A stretch of DNA of 64,000 nucleotides from Actinomycetota bacterium (GCA_020161245.1 JAIUOK010000012.1:22587-86586); one strand, 5' to 3'; positions 54,103-63,805 are shown, numbered from the stretch's first letter. A program made the numbers and translations. Notes: generated from the sequence alone by a model not told the origin.

Positions 54103-55089
54103 TCAGGCTGCCGGCGCCTCGACCGGCTCGTCGCCCTGGCGCCGCGCCCCACGGCGGACCAGCCACCACACGAGCAGGGCGACCGGCACGGCGGCGAGGA
54201 GGAACGGCGTCAGCGCCCCCAGCACGGTGAGGGCCACGACGACGGCGCCCGTGAAGGCGCCCCAGCCCGCAGCGAGCCCGGCGAGGAAGCCGGAGTCCGG
54301 CTCCGTCGCGGGCGCGGGGGCCTGCGGGTCGATGAGCTGCACGGTGATGGTCGCCTGCGCTGTCTGGTCGGCCAGCACCCGCTGCCGGGCCTCGAGCGCC
54401 TCGAGGTCGGACTGCCGCTTGGTCAGCTCGGCCTCGAGCAGCACGATGTCCGAGAGCTTCGTGGCGCGGTCCATGAGCACCCGCACCTGGGCCACCGACC
54501 GGCGCGCGTTGTCCAGCCGCGAGGCCACGTCGGCGACCTCGCCGGTCACGTCCTGCGACGTGCGCATCGAGCTGACCTTCACGCCGAGGCGCTCGAGGTC
54601 GGCGAGGACGGCGTCGACGTCGTCGTTGCTGACGCGCAGCGTCGTGACGGAGCCGGAGTACGCGGTGGGGCACCCGGTCTCCGGGCACGTGGCCAGCTCG
54701 GGCCGGTCCGCCTGGGGCAGCGCGATCATGCCGTCGGAGCTCGTCGTCTGGCTCTGGATGGTGGCGCCGTAGCGGTTGACGATGCGCTGCAGTCCGGCGT
54801 CGGCGGCAGCGAGGTCGTCGACCTTGACCGCGATGTCCGCCCGCACGATCACGCTGCGGTCGGTGACGACGTCGGCGGGCTCGCCGCCGGTGCGGCCCTC
54901 GCCGTCGACGGCCGGCACGCCCTCGGGCACGGGCGCCTTCTCGCCGCCGTCGGTCACATAGGCCGGCCCGCCGGCCGTGTCGGCCGTGGACGACGAGCCG
55001 GCGGAGCAGCCGGACAGGGCCAGGGCCGCCGCGGCGAGGGGCAGGGCGATCAGGGCGGCGGTGCGGCGCGTGCGGGTGGTGCGGCTCAT
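54103..55089 (-). CDS. DUF4349 family lipoprotein
   Basis: A 328-residue envelope protein. The signal peptide ends LALSGC with the lipid Cys at residue 28. The family domain spans about residues 75-265: VIVRADIAVKVDDLAAADAGLQ at the start, and a long helix VADVASRLDNARRSVAQVRVLMD, probably coiled coil. A single membrane helix follows near residue 285-310, then a basic tail. DUF4349 proteins occur beside stress and envelope genes, but no role is known. Divergent from hemG. Confidence 0.85.
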   Translation of the reverse strand: MSRTTRTRRTAALIALPLAAAALALSGCSAGSSSTADTAGGPAYVTDGGEKAPVPEGVPAVDGEGRTGGEPADVVTDRSVIVRADIAVKVDDLAAADAGLQRIVNRYGATIQSQTTSSDGMIALPQADRPELATCPETGCPTAYSGSVTTLRVSNDDVDAVLADLERLGVKVSSMRTSQDVTGEVADVASRLDNARRSVAQVRVLMDRATKLSDIVLLEAELTKRQSDLEALEARQRVLADQTAQATITVQLIDPQAPAPATEPDSGFLAGLAAGWGAFTGAVVVALTVLGALTPFLLAAVPVALLVWWLVRRGARRQGDEPVEAPAA

Positions 55090-55218
55090 GGTGCGGCTCC
55101 CCTCGACGGGCGGCCCGACGGGCCGCGACCCGGCGGTTCGACGTGACGGGCGGCACAGGCGGTTCCGGCCCGGAGGTCTCGGATCGGCCACGGCGGCGGC
55201 AGGTGGCACAGTGGCCCC

Positions 55219-56715
55219 GTGACCGTCCCGACCGACGTCCCGCAGACCTCCGCGACCGAGCCCGGCGCCGCCCGTCGCCCGCACGTCGTCGTCATCGGCG
55301 GCGGCATCTCCGGCCTGGCCGCAGCCTGGCGGCTGGCCCGCCTCCGGCACGACCTCGACATCACCGTGCTCGAGGGCTCGCCGGACGTCGGGGGCAAGCT
55401 GCGGGTCAGCGAGATCGAGGGCGTCGCCGTCGACGAGGGCGCCGAGTCGGTCCTGGCAACGCGGCCGGAGGCGGTGCGCCTCATCGAGGAGATCGGGCTC
55501 GGCGACGACCTCGTCCACCCCACGGCCGCCGCGCCGCGGCTGTTCCTCGATCCCGAGCTCGTGCCGCTGCCCAGCGGGCTGGTCATGGGCGTGCCGACCG
55601 ACCTCGCGAGCCTGGCGAGATCCGGCGTCGTCTCGCCGCAGGGCCTGGCCCGCATCCCGCTCGACCATGTGATCCCGCAGACGGCCATCAAGGACGACGT
55701 GTCGATCGGCGAGTACGTCGGGCGCCGCCTCGGCCCGGAGGTGGTCGTGCGGCTGGTCGCCCCGCTGCTCATGGGCGTGTACGCCGACCGCCCGATCCAC
55801 ATCTCCATGCGGGCTGCGGCTCCCGGTCTGTTCGCCGCCGCGAAGGGGGAGCGCTCGCTGCTCCAGGCGGCGCAGAGCACCCGCGCCCGCTCGAACGACC
55901 TCGTGACCGCGGGCCCGGTCTTCGCCGGAGTCCGCGGCGGCATCGGGCGCATCCCCCAGGTGCTGCGCGAGCGGCTGCAGGGCGCGGGCGCCGTCGTCGA
56001 GACCGGCGCCACCGTGCGCACGCTGCGCCGTGCCCCGCGCGGCTGGCGGCTGGAGGTCGGCGCTGCCAACGCGACGCGCGAGGTGCTCGCCGACGCCGTG
56101 ATCCTCGCCGTCCAGGCGCCTGTCGCCACCAAGCTCGTCAAGGGCCTGTCGGTACAGGCCGAGACTGAGCTGTCGGAGATCGAGACCACCTCGGTCGCCG
56201 TGGTGACGATGCTCTACCGGCGTGACGACCTCCCGGGTGGCGACGTCCCGGAGGGCAGCGGCTACCTGACGCCGTCCGACGCGCTGCGCCCGGTGAAGGC
56301 CGCCACGTTCGCGTCGCACAAGTGGCAGTGGATCGACGACGCCGCGAGCGCGCGGGGCTTCGTCGCAGTACGGGCGTCGATGGGCCACGCCGACGACGTG
56401 GCCGTGCTGCAGCGCGACGACGACGAGCTGGCGAGGCTCGCCGCCGACGACGTCGCGTTCGTGGCGCGGCTCGGACGCGCACGTCCGGCCGCCGTGCGCG
56501 TCACCCGCTGGGGCGGCGGGCTTCCGCGCTACCCCGTGGGCCACGTCGACCGCGCGCAGCGCATCACCGAGGCGCTGGAGTCGCTGCCCGGGCTGGCTGT
56601 CTGCGGTGCGGCCTTCGACGGCGTCGGCATCGCCGCGTGCATCAACCGCGCCGAGGTCGCGGCCGCCCGGGTGAGCCAGCGGCTCGGCCAGGACGGAGAA
56701 TGGCGTCATGGCTGA
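55219..56715 (+). CDS. cgoX: Coproporphyrinogen III oxidase / protoporphyrinogen oxidase (HemG/HemY type)
   Basis: A 498-residue FAD enzyme. The dinucleotide site is [17 protein letters not shown], followed by [30 protein letters not shown] and the C-terminal [18 protein letters not shown] cofactor motif are typical of HemY. In actinobacteria with HemQ this enzyme oxidises coproporphyrinogen to coproporphyrin, hence CgoX. The GTG has CACAGT 6 bases upstream. The last 8 bases overlap hemQ, so the two are co-translated. Confidence 0.92.
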   Translation: MTVPTDVPQTSATEPGAARRPHVVVIGGGISGLAAAWRLARLRHDLDITVLEGSPDVGGKLRVSEIEGVAVDEGAESVLATRPEAVRLIEEIGLGDDLVHPTAAAPRLFLDPELVPLPSGLVMGVPTDLASLARSGVVSPQGLARIPLDHVIPQTAIKDDVSIGEYVGRRLGPEVVVRLVAPLLMGVYADRPIHISMRAAAPGLFAAAKGERSLLQAAQSTRARSNDLVTAGPVFAGVRGGIGRIPQVLRERLQGAGAVVETGATVRTLRRAPRGWRLEVGAANATREVLADAVILAVQAPVATKLVKGLSVQAETELSEIETTSVAVVTMLYRRDDLPGGDVPEGSGYLTPSDALRPVKAATFASHKWQWIDDAASARGFVAVRASMGHADDVAVLQRDDDELARLAADDVAFVARLGRARPAAVRVTRWGGGLPRYPVGHVDRAQRITEALESLPGLAVCGAAFDGVGIAACINRAEVAAARVSQRLGQDGEWRHG

Positions 56716-57436
56716 GGACACCCCCACCGGCAAGGGCAAGCGCCCGCAGCAGGGCAAGGTCGCGCGCGACCTCAACGCCACGATCCGGTACACGAGCTGG
56801 TCGGTCTTCAAGGCCGTCGCGCCGCTGCCGGAGGACCGCACGGCCGTCGTCCGCGAGGTCGACGAGCTCGTCGAGCAGCTGGCCGCGAAGGACGTCGTCG
56901 TCCGCGGCTTCTACGACATCGCCGCACTGCGCGCCGACGCCGACATCGTGGTGTGGATGCACGCGGCATCCTCCGACGACCTCCAGGACGCCTACCACCG
57001 CCTTCGCCGTACCGCCCTCGGCCGGACGCTGGAGCCCGTGTGGTCGCAGATGGCGCTGCACCGCCCTGCCGAGTTCAACAAGTCGCACGTGCCCGCGTTC
57101 CTCGCCGAGGAGGAGGCGCGGCAGTACGTCTGCATCTACCCGTTCGTCCGCTCCTACGAGTGGTACCTGCTGCCCGACGAGGAGCGCCGCGACCTGCTGG
57201 TCGAGCACGGCCAGATGGGGCGCGAGTACCCCGACGTCCGGGCCAACACCGTCGCCTCGTTCGCGCTCGGCGACTACGAGTGGATCCTCGCCTTCGAGGC
57301 CGACGAGCTGCACCGCATCGTCGACCTCATGCGCCACCTGCGGGGCTCGCGGGCCCGTCTGCACGTGCGCGAGGAGATCCCCTTCTACACCGGCCGCCGC
57401 CGCTCGGTGGCCGACCTCGTGGGCGACCTGCCGTAG
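56708..57436 (+). CDS. chdC: Coproheme decarboxylase HemQ
   Basis: A 242-residue member of the chlorite dismutase-like family that decarboxylates coprohaem to haem b. The proposed catalytic Tyr is Tyr144 ([12 protein letters not shown]) and the proximal haem ligand His167 ([11 protein letters not shown]). The first 22 residues are a Lys-rich leader. It overlaps hemG by 8 bases, and with ferrochelatase and hemE in this window completes the coproporphyrin route. Confidence 0.94.
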   Translation: MAEDTPTGKGKRPQQGKVARDLNATIRYTSWSVFKAVAPLPEDRTAVVREVDELVEQLAAKDVVVRGFYDIAALRADADIVVWMHAASSDDLQDAYHRLRRTALGRTLEPVWSQMALHRPAEFNKSHVPAFLAEEEARQYVCIYPFVRSYEWYLLPDEERRDLLVEHGQMGREYPDVRANTVASFALGDYEWILAFEADELHRIVDLMRHLRGSRARLHVREEIPFYTGRRRSVADLVGDLP

Positions 57437-57481
57437 CGATAACCGGGTGCGTCGCGCGTCGCCCGTCGCGATCATCGCTGC

Positions 57482-58441
57482 ATGACCACGGGGGTGCGCG
57501 CGGCCGGCGGCGACCGGATCCCGTTCGAGAGCCTGCCGTCGCACCTGCGGCAGTGGGTCGACGACGCCCTGGGCTCTCCCGTCGCCTCGGCCCGTACGCA
57601 GGCCGGCGGCTTCTCCGCCGGCGTCGCATCGCGGGTGGTCGCAGCTGACGGCTCGCGGGCCTTCGTGAAGGCCGTCAGCGACGAGGTCAACGCGCAGACG
57701 CCCGAGCTGTTCCGGCATGAGGCGGCTGTCCTCTCGGTGCTGCCAGCCGCGCCCCACCGCGCCGGTCTGCTGCAGACGTGCGAGGACGGCACGTGGACCG
57801 TCCTGCTGCTCGACGACGTCGAGGGCCGCCATCCGGACCTCGACGACGACCGCGACATGGCCGCCCTGCGCGATGCCGTCGTCGCCCAGTCGCGCGAGCT
57901 CACCCCGGACCCCGTGCGCCTCGACGGGCCGGACATGGCCGCCACGTCCGCGCGTTGGCACCGGCGGATCGAGCGGTCGCTCGACCACGACCCGTCGATG
58001 TTCCCGGAGTGGCTGGTCGCCGAGCGGGAGGACGTCCTGGCTCGAACTGCCTCGCTGGCCGCCCGGATGCCGGCGTCGTCGTGGGTGCACCTCGACATCC
58101 GCGACGACAACCTCCTGGTGCGCCCGGACGGCTCGGGCGTGACGGTCGACTGGGGGATGAGCCGGTCGGGCCCGTCGTGGATCGACCAGGTGCTGCTGGC
58201 GGTGCACCGGGCGACCTCGCCGTCGTTCGACGATCTCGCCGCCGATGTGGTCGCGATGGAGCCGCATGAGCCGTCGGGGGCTGCGCTGCAGGACGCGATC
58301 ACCGACCTCGTGCTCTCGCTCGGCGCCAGCCTCGCGGCGCTGCGCGACCGTCCGATGCCCGGCCTGCCGGGCATCGACGCGTTCCGGCAGCGCGAGCAGG
58401 CGCGGCTGCTCGAGTGCGCGCGCCGGAGGCTGGGTGCCTGA
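57482..58441 (+). CDS. Phosphotransferase of the APH/choline-kinase fold
   Basis: A 319-residue kinase-fold protein. The catalytic loop is HLDIRDDNLLV (Brenner motif, catalytic Asp and Asn) and the metal Asp is in TVDWGMS. The N-terminal lobe has GGFSAGVASRVV as the nucleotide loop and FVKAV with the likely Lys. Many such proteins act on small molecules unrelated to antibiotics, so I do not call resistance. The ATG has GATCAT 6 bases upstream. It follows hemQ by 45 bp, so it could be read from that operon. Confidence 0.8.
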   Translation: MTTGVRAAGGDRIPFESLPSHLRQWVDDALGSPVASARTQAGGFSAGVASRVVAADGSRAFVKAVSDEVNAQTPELFRHEAAVLSVLPAAPHRAGLLQTCEDGTWTVLLLDDVEGRHPDLDDDRDMAALRDAVVAQSRELTPDPVRLDGPDMAATSARWHRRIERSLDHDPSMFPEWLVAEREDVLARTASLAARMPASSWVHLDIRDDNLLVRPDGSGVTVDWGMSRSGPSWIDQVLLAVHRATSPSFDDLAADVVAMEPHEPSGAALQDAITDLVLSLGASLAALRDRPMPGLPGIDAFRQREQARLLECARRRLGA

Positions 58442-58457
58442 CCGGGATACTGAGGCT

Positions 58458-59231
58458 ATGCCCGCCACCGTCTGCGCCATCGCGATCGCCCCGGTCAAGG
58501 GGCTCGGCCTCGTGCACCCCTCGTCGGTCGAGCTGACCACCGCCGGCGTCGCTGGGGACCGCCGCTACGCGCTCCTCGACGGCAACGGGAAGCTCGCCAA
58601 CGGCAAGCGGTTCGGCCCCCTCGTGCAGGTACGCCCCCTCGACTCCCGCGAGGGCTACCTGTCGCTCGGGCTGCCGGACGGCACCGAGCTCGACGGCGAC
58701 GTCGCCCTCGGCGACGAGGTGCAGGGCGTCTTCTACGGCGAGCCGCGCAGCGGCCGGCTGGTCCTCGGCCCCTGGGCGCGCGCGCTCAGCGATCTGGCGG
58801 GTGAGCCGCTGCGCCTGATCGCGCTGGCCGACGGCGAGGGGATCGACCGCCGCGAGGACGGCGTCGTCACCCTGCAGTCGCAGTCGGCCCTCGACGCGAT
58901 GGCAGAGGCGGCGGGCGTCGGGTCGGTCGACGGCCGGCGGTTCCGGATGACCTTCACCGTCGACGGCGTCGGCGCCCACGAGGAGGACTCGTGGATCGGG
59001 CGCCGCGTGCGGATCGGCGGTGCTGTGATCGTGCCCGCCGGCAACGTCGGCCGCTGCGCCATCACCACGCACGACCCTGACACCGGCGTGAAGAGCCTCG
59101 ACACCCTCAAGCTCATCGCCGACGGCCGCGGGCACATCGCCACGACCGAGCCGCTGCCCTTCGGCGTGCACTCCGCCGTCGTCGAGCCGGGCCCGGTCCG
59201 CGTGGGCGACGCTGTGCTGCCCCTGGGCTGA
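58458..59231 (+). CDS. MOSC domain protein (molybdenum cofactor sulfurase-like)
   Basis: A 257-residue protein with the MOSC N-terminal beta-barrel (AIAIAPVKGLGLVHPSSVEL) and MOSC domain. The conserved Cys is in VGRCAITTHDPDTG, which binds sulfur or the molybdenum cofactor in family members such as mARC. GATACT lies 6 bases before the ATG. It follows the kinase gene by 16 bp. Substrate unknown. Confidence 0.85.
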   Translation: MPATVCAIAIAPVKGLGLVHPSSVELTTAGVAGDRRYALLDGNGKLANGKRFGPLVQVRPLDSREGYLSLGLPDGTELDGDVALGDEVQGVFYGEPRSGRLVLGPWARALSDLAGEPLRLIALADGEGIDRREDGVVTLQSQSALDAMAEAAGVGSVDGRRFRMTFTVDGVGAHEEDSWIGRRVRIGGAVIVPAGNVGRCAITTHDPDTGVKSLDTLKLIADGRGHIATTEPLPFGVHSAVVEPGPVRVGDAVLPLG

Positions 59232-59426
59232 GGGTCCCCTGCTGGCCCGGCGAGCAAGGAGCCAGGACCGCGACGGGATCCGACGATGCCGGGCGGGCAG
59301 TGTGACGCAGCAGACGGCGACGACGGGTCAGGAGCAGCATCGCCGTCGCGCAACCACGCTGGAGCTGGGAGCACCCTGTAGCCGTTGCCTCACCCACCGT
59401 GGTGAGCCGTCTCGGGAGGAGCACCT

Positions 59427-61115
59427 ATGTCCCCGCGCCTGCACGTTCGCTCGCTGCGACCCGTGGTCGCGGCTACCGGCTCCCTGGCCCTGGCCGCCGG
59501 CCTGTGCCTGACCGCGGCCGGCCCGGCGTCGGCGGTCCAGACCGAGTGGGCGTTCGACATCCCCGGCCACTCCACCTGGACCGTCCCGGCGGGCGTCACG
59601 AGCATCGAGGTGGAGCTGTGGGGCGCCGCCGGCAGCGGTGCGATGCTCGGCGGCGGCGGTGCTGGCGCGTACGTGGACGACGTGCTGGTGGTGACCCCGG
59701 GCGAGACCCTCGACATCTACATCGGCGGCGCCGGCGGTATCCGCACCAACGTCGACGGCGCGACGCCGGCCGGCGGGTACAACGGCGGTGGAGCGGGCGG
59801 GACCACGGGTGTCAACGGCTCGGGTGCCGGCGGCGGAGGTGCGACCGACATCAGGATCGGCGGCACCGCGCTCACGGATCGAGTCGTCGTGGCGGGGGGT
59901 GGCGGAGGCTCCGGCGGGACCAGGGGCGGCGACGCCGGCCTCGATGGCTCCGACGGGACCTCGGGCGTCGTGCTCCTCGGCGGTGGCGGCGGCACGCAGG
60001 AGTCAGGCGGGGTCGGCGCGGACGGATTCGGCCCGGGCGCGTCGGGCGGATCAGGGGCGGACGGCGCCCTCGGCGTCGGCGGGGCCGGGCAGACCCACGC
60101 CTCGTGCCGCTACACCGGTGCCGGCGGTGGCGGGGGCTACTACGGCGGCGGCGGTGGCGGCTGCGAGTGGAACTCCAGCGGATCGGGAGGAGGCGGCGGC
60201 TCCAGCCTCGTCAGCGAGGACGGGTACGTCGACGTCGAGCCGAACCCGGACGGCGACTACGACGGTTACGCGCTGGTCTACCTCATGCTGCCCGACTCCC
60301 CGGAGGCGCCGACCGCGGTCGCGGGCGACGGCGCCGCTGAGGTCTCCTGGTCCGAGCCGTTCCCGGGCTCGATGGAGATCACCGGCTACACGGTCACCGC
60401 ATCACCCGGCGGCGCCACCTGCTCGACGACGGGCGCCCTCGCCTGCAGCATCGACGGGCTGACGAACGGCACCGCGTACTCGTTCACCGTGGTCGCGACC
60501 TCCGACGCCGGCGATTCGGAGCCGTCCGAGCCCTCGGCCCCGGTGACTCCCCAGGCGGGCTCGACGCCGCCCGTGGTGTCGATCCCGGCGCACGCGCGCT
60601 TCCTGTCGCACTACACCGTGCTGCGGTCCGCGGGCGACCCGGCTGCGCGGCTCACAACCTCCACGCCGGCCGTCTGCCGGGTGCGCGGGGCCGACATCGT
60701 GCTGCTCCGGGTCCGTGGCGCGTGCCAGGTCCAGATCGTCCAGGACGGCGCGCGCGTGGCGTCGGGATCCATCGCGGTCGGACCGAGCGGCTCGGGCACT
60801 GCTCTCACGACCCGCAGGATCGGGTTCCGCGACGGCTCGGCGTACCTGTCGCCGGCCGCGCGGGCGCGGCTGGCCGCCATGGCGCCCACGCTGCGCCGCG
60901 CGACTGCCGTGGTCGTCACCGGATGGACGTCCGGCATGACGACGACGCCGCGCGACACAGCTCTCTCCCGTGCGCGCGCGCGTGCGGTCGCGTCCTATCT
61001 CGCCGGGCTCGGCGTCAGCGTCACGGCGCGCACGGCAGCGGGCGCGCACTGGCTGGGAAGCTCGCCGGCGAGCCGCAGCGCTCAGCTCTCGTGGTACGTC
61101 GGCGCCCGCACCTGA
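59427..61115 (+). CDS. Secreted glycine-rich protein with FN3 and OmpA-like domains
   Basis: A 562-residue exported protein. The signal peptide runs to Ala36 (PASA). Residues about 40-285 are a glycine-rich region that starts with a jelly-roll-like strand (TVPAGVTSIEVELWGAAGSG), as in PF12810-like proteins, and is full of GGGG turns. Residues about 290-378 are a fibronectin type III domain. After a Pro-rich linker, residues about 463-560 are OmpA-like, with LSRARARAVASYLAGLG as the peptidoglycan-binding helix region. GGGAGGA precedes the ATG. The 195-bp gap upstream shows no gene. It probably binds the wall; a surface or adhesion role is inference. Confidence 0.78.
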   Translation: MSPRLHVRSLRPVVAATGSLALAAGLCLTAAGPASAVQTEWAFDIPGHSTWTVPAGVTSIEVELWGAAGSGAMLGGGGAGAYVDDVLVVTPGETLDIYIGGAGGIRTNVDGATPAGGYNGGGAGGTTGVNGSGAGGGGATDIRIGGTALTDRVVVAGGGGGSGGTRGGDAGLDGSDGTSGVVLLGGGGGTQESGGVGADGFGPGASGGSGADGALGVGGAGQTHASCRYTGAGGGGGYYGGGGGGCEWNSSGSGGGGGSSLVSEDGYVDVEPNPDGDYDGYALVYLMLPDSPEAPTAVAGDGAAEVSWSEPFPGSMEITGYTVTASPGGATCSTTGALACSIDGLTNGTAYSFTVVATSDAGDSEPSEPSAPVTPQAGSTPPVVSIPAHARFLSHYTVLRSAGDPAARLTTSTPAVCRVRGADIVLLRVRGACQVQIVQDGARVASGSIAVGPSGSGTALTTRRIGFRDGSAYLSPAARARLAAMAPTLRRATAVVVTGWTSGMTTTPRDTALSRARARAVASYLAGLGVSVTARTAAGAHWLGSSPASRSAQLSWYVGART

Positions 61116-61127
61116 GCCCGCCAGCAT

Positions 61128-61159
61128 GAGGGAGGCCCCGCGTGCGCGGGGCCTCCCTC
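61128..61159 (+). terminator. Hairpin terminator between the secreted-protein and msrB genes
   Basis: Two perfect 15-bp arms with a two-base centre (TG), 12 bp after the upstream stop and 18 bp from the msrB stop. It can serve both converging genes. Confidence 0.75.
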
Positions 61160-61177
61160 GGCTGACGAGCTCTGCCC

Positions 61178-61633
61178 TTACTGCTCCTCGACCGGTTCGA
61201 GGCGGATGCTCACCGAGTTGATGCAGTAGCGCAGATCGGTGGGCGTGCCGTAGCCCTCGCCCTCGAACACGTGGCCGAGGTGGCTGCCGCACGTGGCGCA
61301 GCGCACCTCGGTGCGCTTCATGCCGAGCGAGTAGTCGGTGAGCTCCACCACGGCGTCGCCGGCCAGCGGTGAGAAGAACGACGGCCAGCCGCAGTGCGAG
61401 TCGAACTTCGTGTCGCTGGTGAACAGCACCGCGCTGCACGCGCGGCACGTGTAGGTGCCGCGGGTCTTGGTGTCGGTGTACTCGCCGGTGAACGCGCGCT
61501 CGGTGCCGGCCTCGCGGAGCACGTGGTACTCCATCGGCGTCAGCTCGGCCCGCCACTCGTCCTCGGACTTCACGACGTCGTACTCCGTGCCGTCCGGCTT
61601 GGTCGCCGGCATGGCGCCGCTGTGATCGCTCAT
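61178..61633 (-). CDS. msrB: Peptide-methionine (R)-S-oxide reductase
   Basis: A 151-residue enzyme that reduces methionine R-sulfoxide in proteins. Zinc is held by Cys63/Cys66 and Cys112/Cys115. The substrate block HCGWPSF and the catalytic Cys137 in RYCINSVSI are present. TACGTT lies 7 bases before the ATG. In M. tuberculosis msrB (Rv2674) lies next to the haem genes, as here at slightly larger distance. Confidence 0.94.
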   Translation of the reverse strand: MSDHSGAMPATKPDGTEYDVVKSEDEWRAELTPMEYHVLREAGTERAFTGEYTDTKTRGTYTCRACSAVLFTSDTKFDSHCGWPSFFSPLAGDAVVELTDYSLGMKRTEVRCATCGSHLGHVFEGEGYGTPTDLRYCINSVSIRLEPVEEQ

Positions 61634-61640
61634 GCCGCCG

Positions 61641-61646
61641 AACGTA
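61641..61646 (-). promoter_or_regulatory. Candidate leaderless -10 box (TACGTT)
   Basis: On the minus strand TACGTT is followed after 7 bases by the msrB ATG. Confidence 0.5.
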
Positions 61647-61758
61647 CGTCGCACTGCGCTGCTGAGCCACTCCACGTCGTCATCACCTCGTCATCGTCGG
61701 GTCCGGTTCAGCAATGCGCCGGCTCCGCGTGTTCCCGCCGCGCCGGGCGCCGACGGCG

Positions 61759-61764
61759 TACGGT
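61759..61764 (+). promoter_or_regulatory. Candidate leaderless -10 box (TACGGT)
   Basis: TACGGT is followed after 6 bases by the ATG of the LigD-type polymerase gene. Confidence 0.5.
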
Positions 61765-61770
61765 CTCGGG

Positions 61771-62823
61771 ATGGCCAAGGAGTTCGGCGAGCCGATGGAG
61801 CTCGAGGTCGACGGGCACGCCGTCCGCGTGACCAACCCCGCGAAGCCCTACTTCCCGGCGGTCGGCATCACCAAGCTCGAGGTGGTGCAGCACTACCTCG
61901 CCTGCGGCGACGGCATCCTGCGCGCTCTGCGCGAGCGCCCCACCACGCTCGAGCGCTGGCCCGGGGGAGTGGTCGAGGGCGCGCGCATCTCCACGCGCGA
62001 GGGCTTCAAGGGCGAGGCGTTCTACCAGAAGCGGGTGCCCCAGGGCGCTCCCGCGTACGTCGAGACGGCCCACATCACCTTCCCCTCCGGCCGCACCGCA
62101 GACGAGATCGCCCCCACCTCGCTGGCCGTTGTCGCCTACGCCGCGAACCTCGGCACGATCACGTTCCACCCGTGGCCGGTGCGCCGGGCCGACGTCGACC
62201 ACCCCGACGAGCTGCGCCTCGACCTCGACCCGCAGCCGGGGAGCACCTTCGCCGACGCGGTCGAGGTGGCCCACGAGATGCACGGCCTGCTCGACGAGCT
62301 CGGCATGGTGGGCTGGCCGAAGACGTCCGGCGGCCGCGGGGTTCACGTGTACGTCCGCATCGAGCCGCGCTGGGGCTTCACCGACGTCCGGCACGCCGCC
62401 ATCGCCGTCGGCCGCGAGCTCGAGCGGCGGATGCCGGGCAGGGTCACCACCAAGTGGTGGAAGGAGGAGCGGCCGCCCGGGTCGATCTTCCTCGACTACA
62501 ACCAGAACGCCCGCGACCGCACGATCGCCTCGGCGTACTCGATCCGCTCCAAGCCGCACGCCCCGGTCTCGATGCCGGTGCTGTGGTCCGAGCTCGACGA
62601 CGTCGTGCCCGAGGACTTCACCGTGCGCACCGCCGGCGCGCGGTTCGCGGAGGTGGGCGACCGCCACGAGGGCATCGACGAGCAGTCCTTCGACATCACG
62701 ACGCTGATCGAGTGGTACGAGCGCGACGAGTCCGAGGGCCTCGGCGACATGCCCTACCCGCCCGACTACCCGAAGATGCCTGGGGAGCCGAAGAGGGTCC
62801 AGCCCAGCCGGGAGAAGCGCTGA
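61771..62823 (+). CDS. Stand-alone LigD-type primase-polymerase
   Basis: A 350-residue archaeo-eukaryotic primase-like polymerase of the LigD PolDom family, used in non-homologous end joining and gap repair. The catalytic metal pair is Asp151 and Asp153 in LRLDLDPQPG; TSGGRGVHVYV carries the His/Ser site, and IFLDYNQNARDRTIASAYS the third Asp region. The ligase and phosphoesterase domains of full LigD are absent, and no Ku or ligase gene is in the window. It lies 62 bp before the recombinase gene. Confidence 0.87.
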   Translation: MAKEFGEPMELEVDGHAVRVTNPAKPYFPAVGITKLEVVQHYLACGDGILRALRERPTTLERWPGGVVEGARISTREGFKGEAFYQKRVPQGAPAYVETAHITFPSGRTADEIAPTSLAVVAYAANLGTITFHPWPVRRADVDHPDELRLDLDPQPGSTFADAVEVAHEMHGLLDELGMVGWPKTSGGRGVHVYVRIEPRWGFTDVRHAAIAVGRELERRMPGRVTTKWWKEERPPGSIFLDYNQNARDRTIASAYSIRSKPHAPVSMPVLWSELDDVVPEDFTVRTAGARFAEVGDRHEGIDEQSFDITTLIEWYERDESEGLGDMPYPPDYPKMPGEPKRVQPSREKR

Positions 62824-62872
62824 CCTGGGACGATCCCCGGTGTGTCGTGAAGCATAGCGCTCACTCCCCAGA

Positions 62873-62878
62873 TAACCT
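62873..62878 (+). promoter_or_regulatory. Candidate leaderless -10 box (TAACCT)
   Basis: TAACCT is followed after 6 bases by the ATG of the recombinase gene. Confidence 0.45.
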
Positions 62879-62884
62879 AGGTCC

Positions 62885-63805
62885 ATGCCGCCAGCCCCAG
62901 ACGTGTCGCATGAGCGCCTCGACGACCTCCTCGTGTCGTTCCGCCGCGACCTGCGCGCCGCCGACCGCTCGCCGCGCACGCTCAAGCTCTACGGCGAGGC
63001 CGTCGAGCGCTACGGCGCCTGGCTGGCCGACCGCGACCGCCCGGCCGAGCTGGGCCAGTTCACCAAGGCCGCGATCGGCGCCTACCTGTCCGACCGGCTC
63101 GACGCCGTCACCGCCGCGACGGCCGCGATGGACTACCGCGCGCTGAAGCGGTTCTCCCGCTGGCTCGTCGCCGAGGAGTACCTGCCCGCCGACCCGATGA
63201 CCGGCCTCGAGAAGCCCAAGCCCAAGGAGAAGCCCGTCCCGGTCCTGACCGACGACGAGATCGCCCGGCTGCTGCGCGCCTGCGACGGCACGACGTTCGA
63301 GGACCGCCGCGACCTGGCGATCCTGCGCGTCCTGATGGACTGCGGCGTCCGCATCAGCGAGGTCGCGGGCCTTGCCGTCGACGACGTCGACCTGCGCCAC
63401 CACGACGTCATCCGCGTCACCGGCAAGGGCGGCAGGACCCGCGCCGTCCCGTTCAGCCCCAAGACCGGCAAGGCGCTCGACAAGTACCTGCGCGCCCGCC
63501 GCGCCCACAAGCACGCCGACACCACCGACGCACTCTGGCTCGGCCAGCGCGGCCCGATGACCGTCTGGGGCGTCGAGGAGCGGCTCAAGGTCCGCGCGGC
63601 CGCGGCCGGCGTCGAGAACCTGCACGCCCACCGCTTCCGCCACACCTTCGCCGCCGACTGGCTCGCCAGCGGGGGACAGGAGCGCGACCTCATGCGCCTC
63701 GCGGGCTGGTCGTCGGACGCGATGCTCCAGGTCTACGGACGCGCCACCGCCGACCAGCGAGCCCAGGACGCCCACCGCCGCATGCGCCGAGGGGACCGGG
63801 TATGA
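62885..63805 (+). CDS. Tyrosine recombinase / integrase
   Basis: A 306-residue site-specific recombinase. The N-terminal SAM-like DNA-binding domain covers about residues 12-105 (SPRTLKLYGEAVERYGAWL). The catalytic set is Arg156 (CGVRISEV), Lys181 (VTGKGGRTR), His249 and Arg252 (HAHRFRHTF), Trp275 at the second His position, and Tyr284 (LQVYGRA). It resembles XerC/D in build but is not flanked as chromosomal xer genes are. The next gene overlaps its stop (ATGA), as in element-borne operons, so I read it as an integrase at the left end of a mobile element. I see no tRNA att site nearby. Confidence 0.88.
   Translation: MPPAPDVSHERLDDLLVSFRRDLRAADRSPRTLKLYGEAVERYGAWLADRDRPAELGQFTKAAIGAYLSDRLDAVTAATAAMDYRALKRFSRWLVAEEYLPADPMTGLEKPKPKEKPVPVLTDDEIARLLRACDGTTFEDRRDLAILRVLMDCGVRISEVAGLAVDDVDLRHHDVIRVTGKGGRTRAVPFSPKTGKALDKYLRARRAHKHADTTDALWLGQRGPMTVWGVEERLKVRAAAAGVENLHAHRFRHTFAADWLASGGQERDLMRLAGWSSDAMLQVYGRATADQRAQDAHRRMRRGDRV

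Noticed and set aside
53978..55156. A 392-residue minus-strand protein overlapping DUF4349
   Set aside because: Most of it is the shadow of DUF4349 in another frame; only the last 38 codons beyond the DUF4349 stop have independent coding bias, and these are listed separately.
57482..58441. Aminoglycoside resistance gene
   Set aside because: The fold is right but the family acts on many small molecules, and nothing in the sequence or context indicates an antibiotic.
62885..63805. Chromosomal XerC or XerD
   Set aside because: Motifs fit the wider family, but neighbours are not those of xer genes and the overlapping small gene suggests an integrated element.
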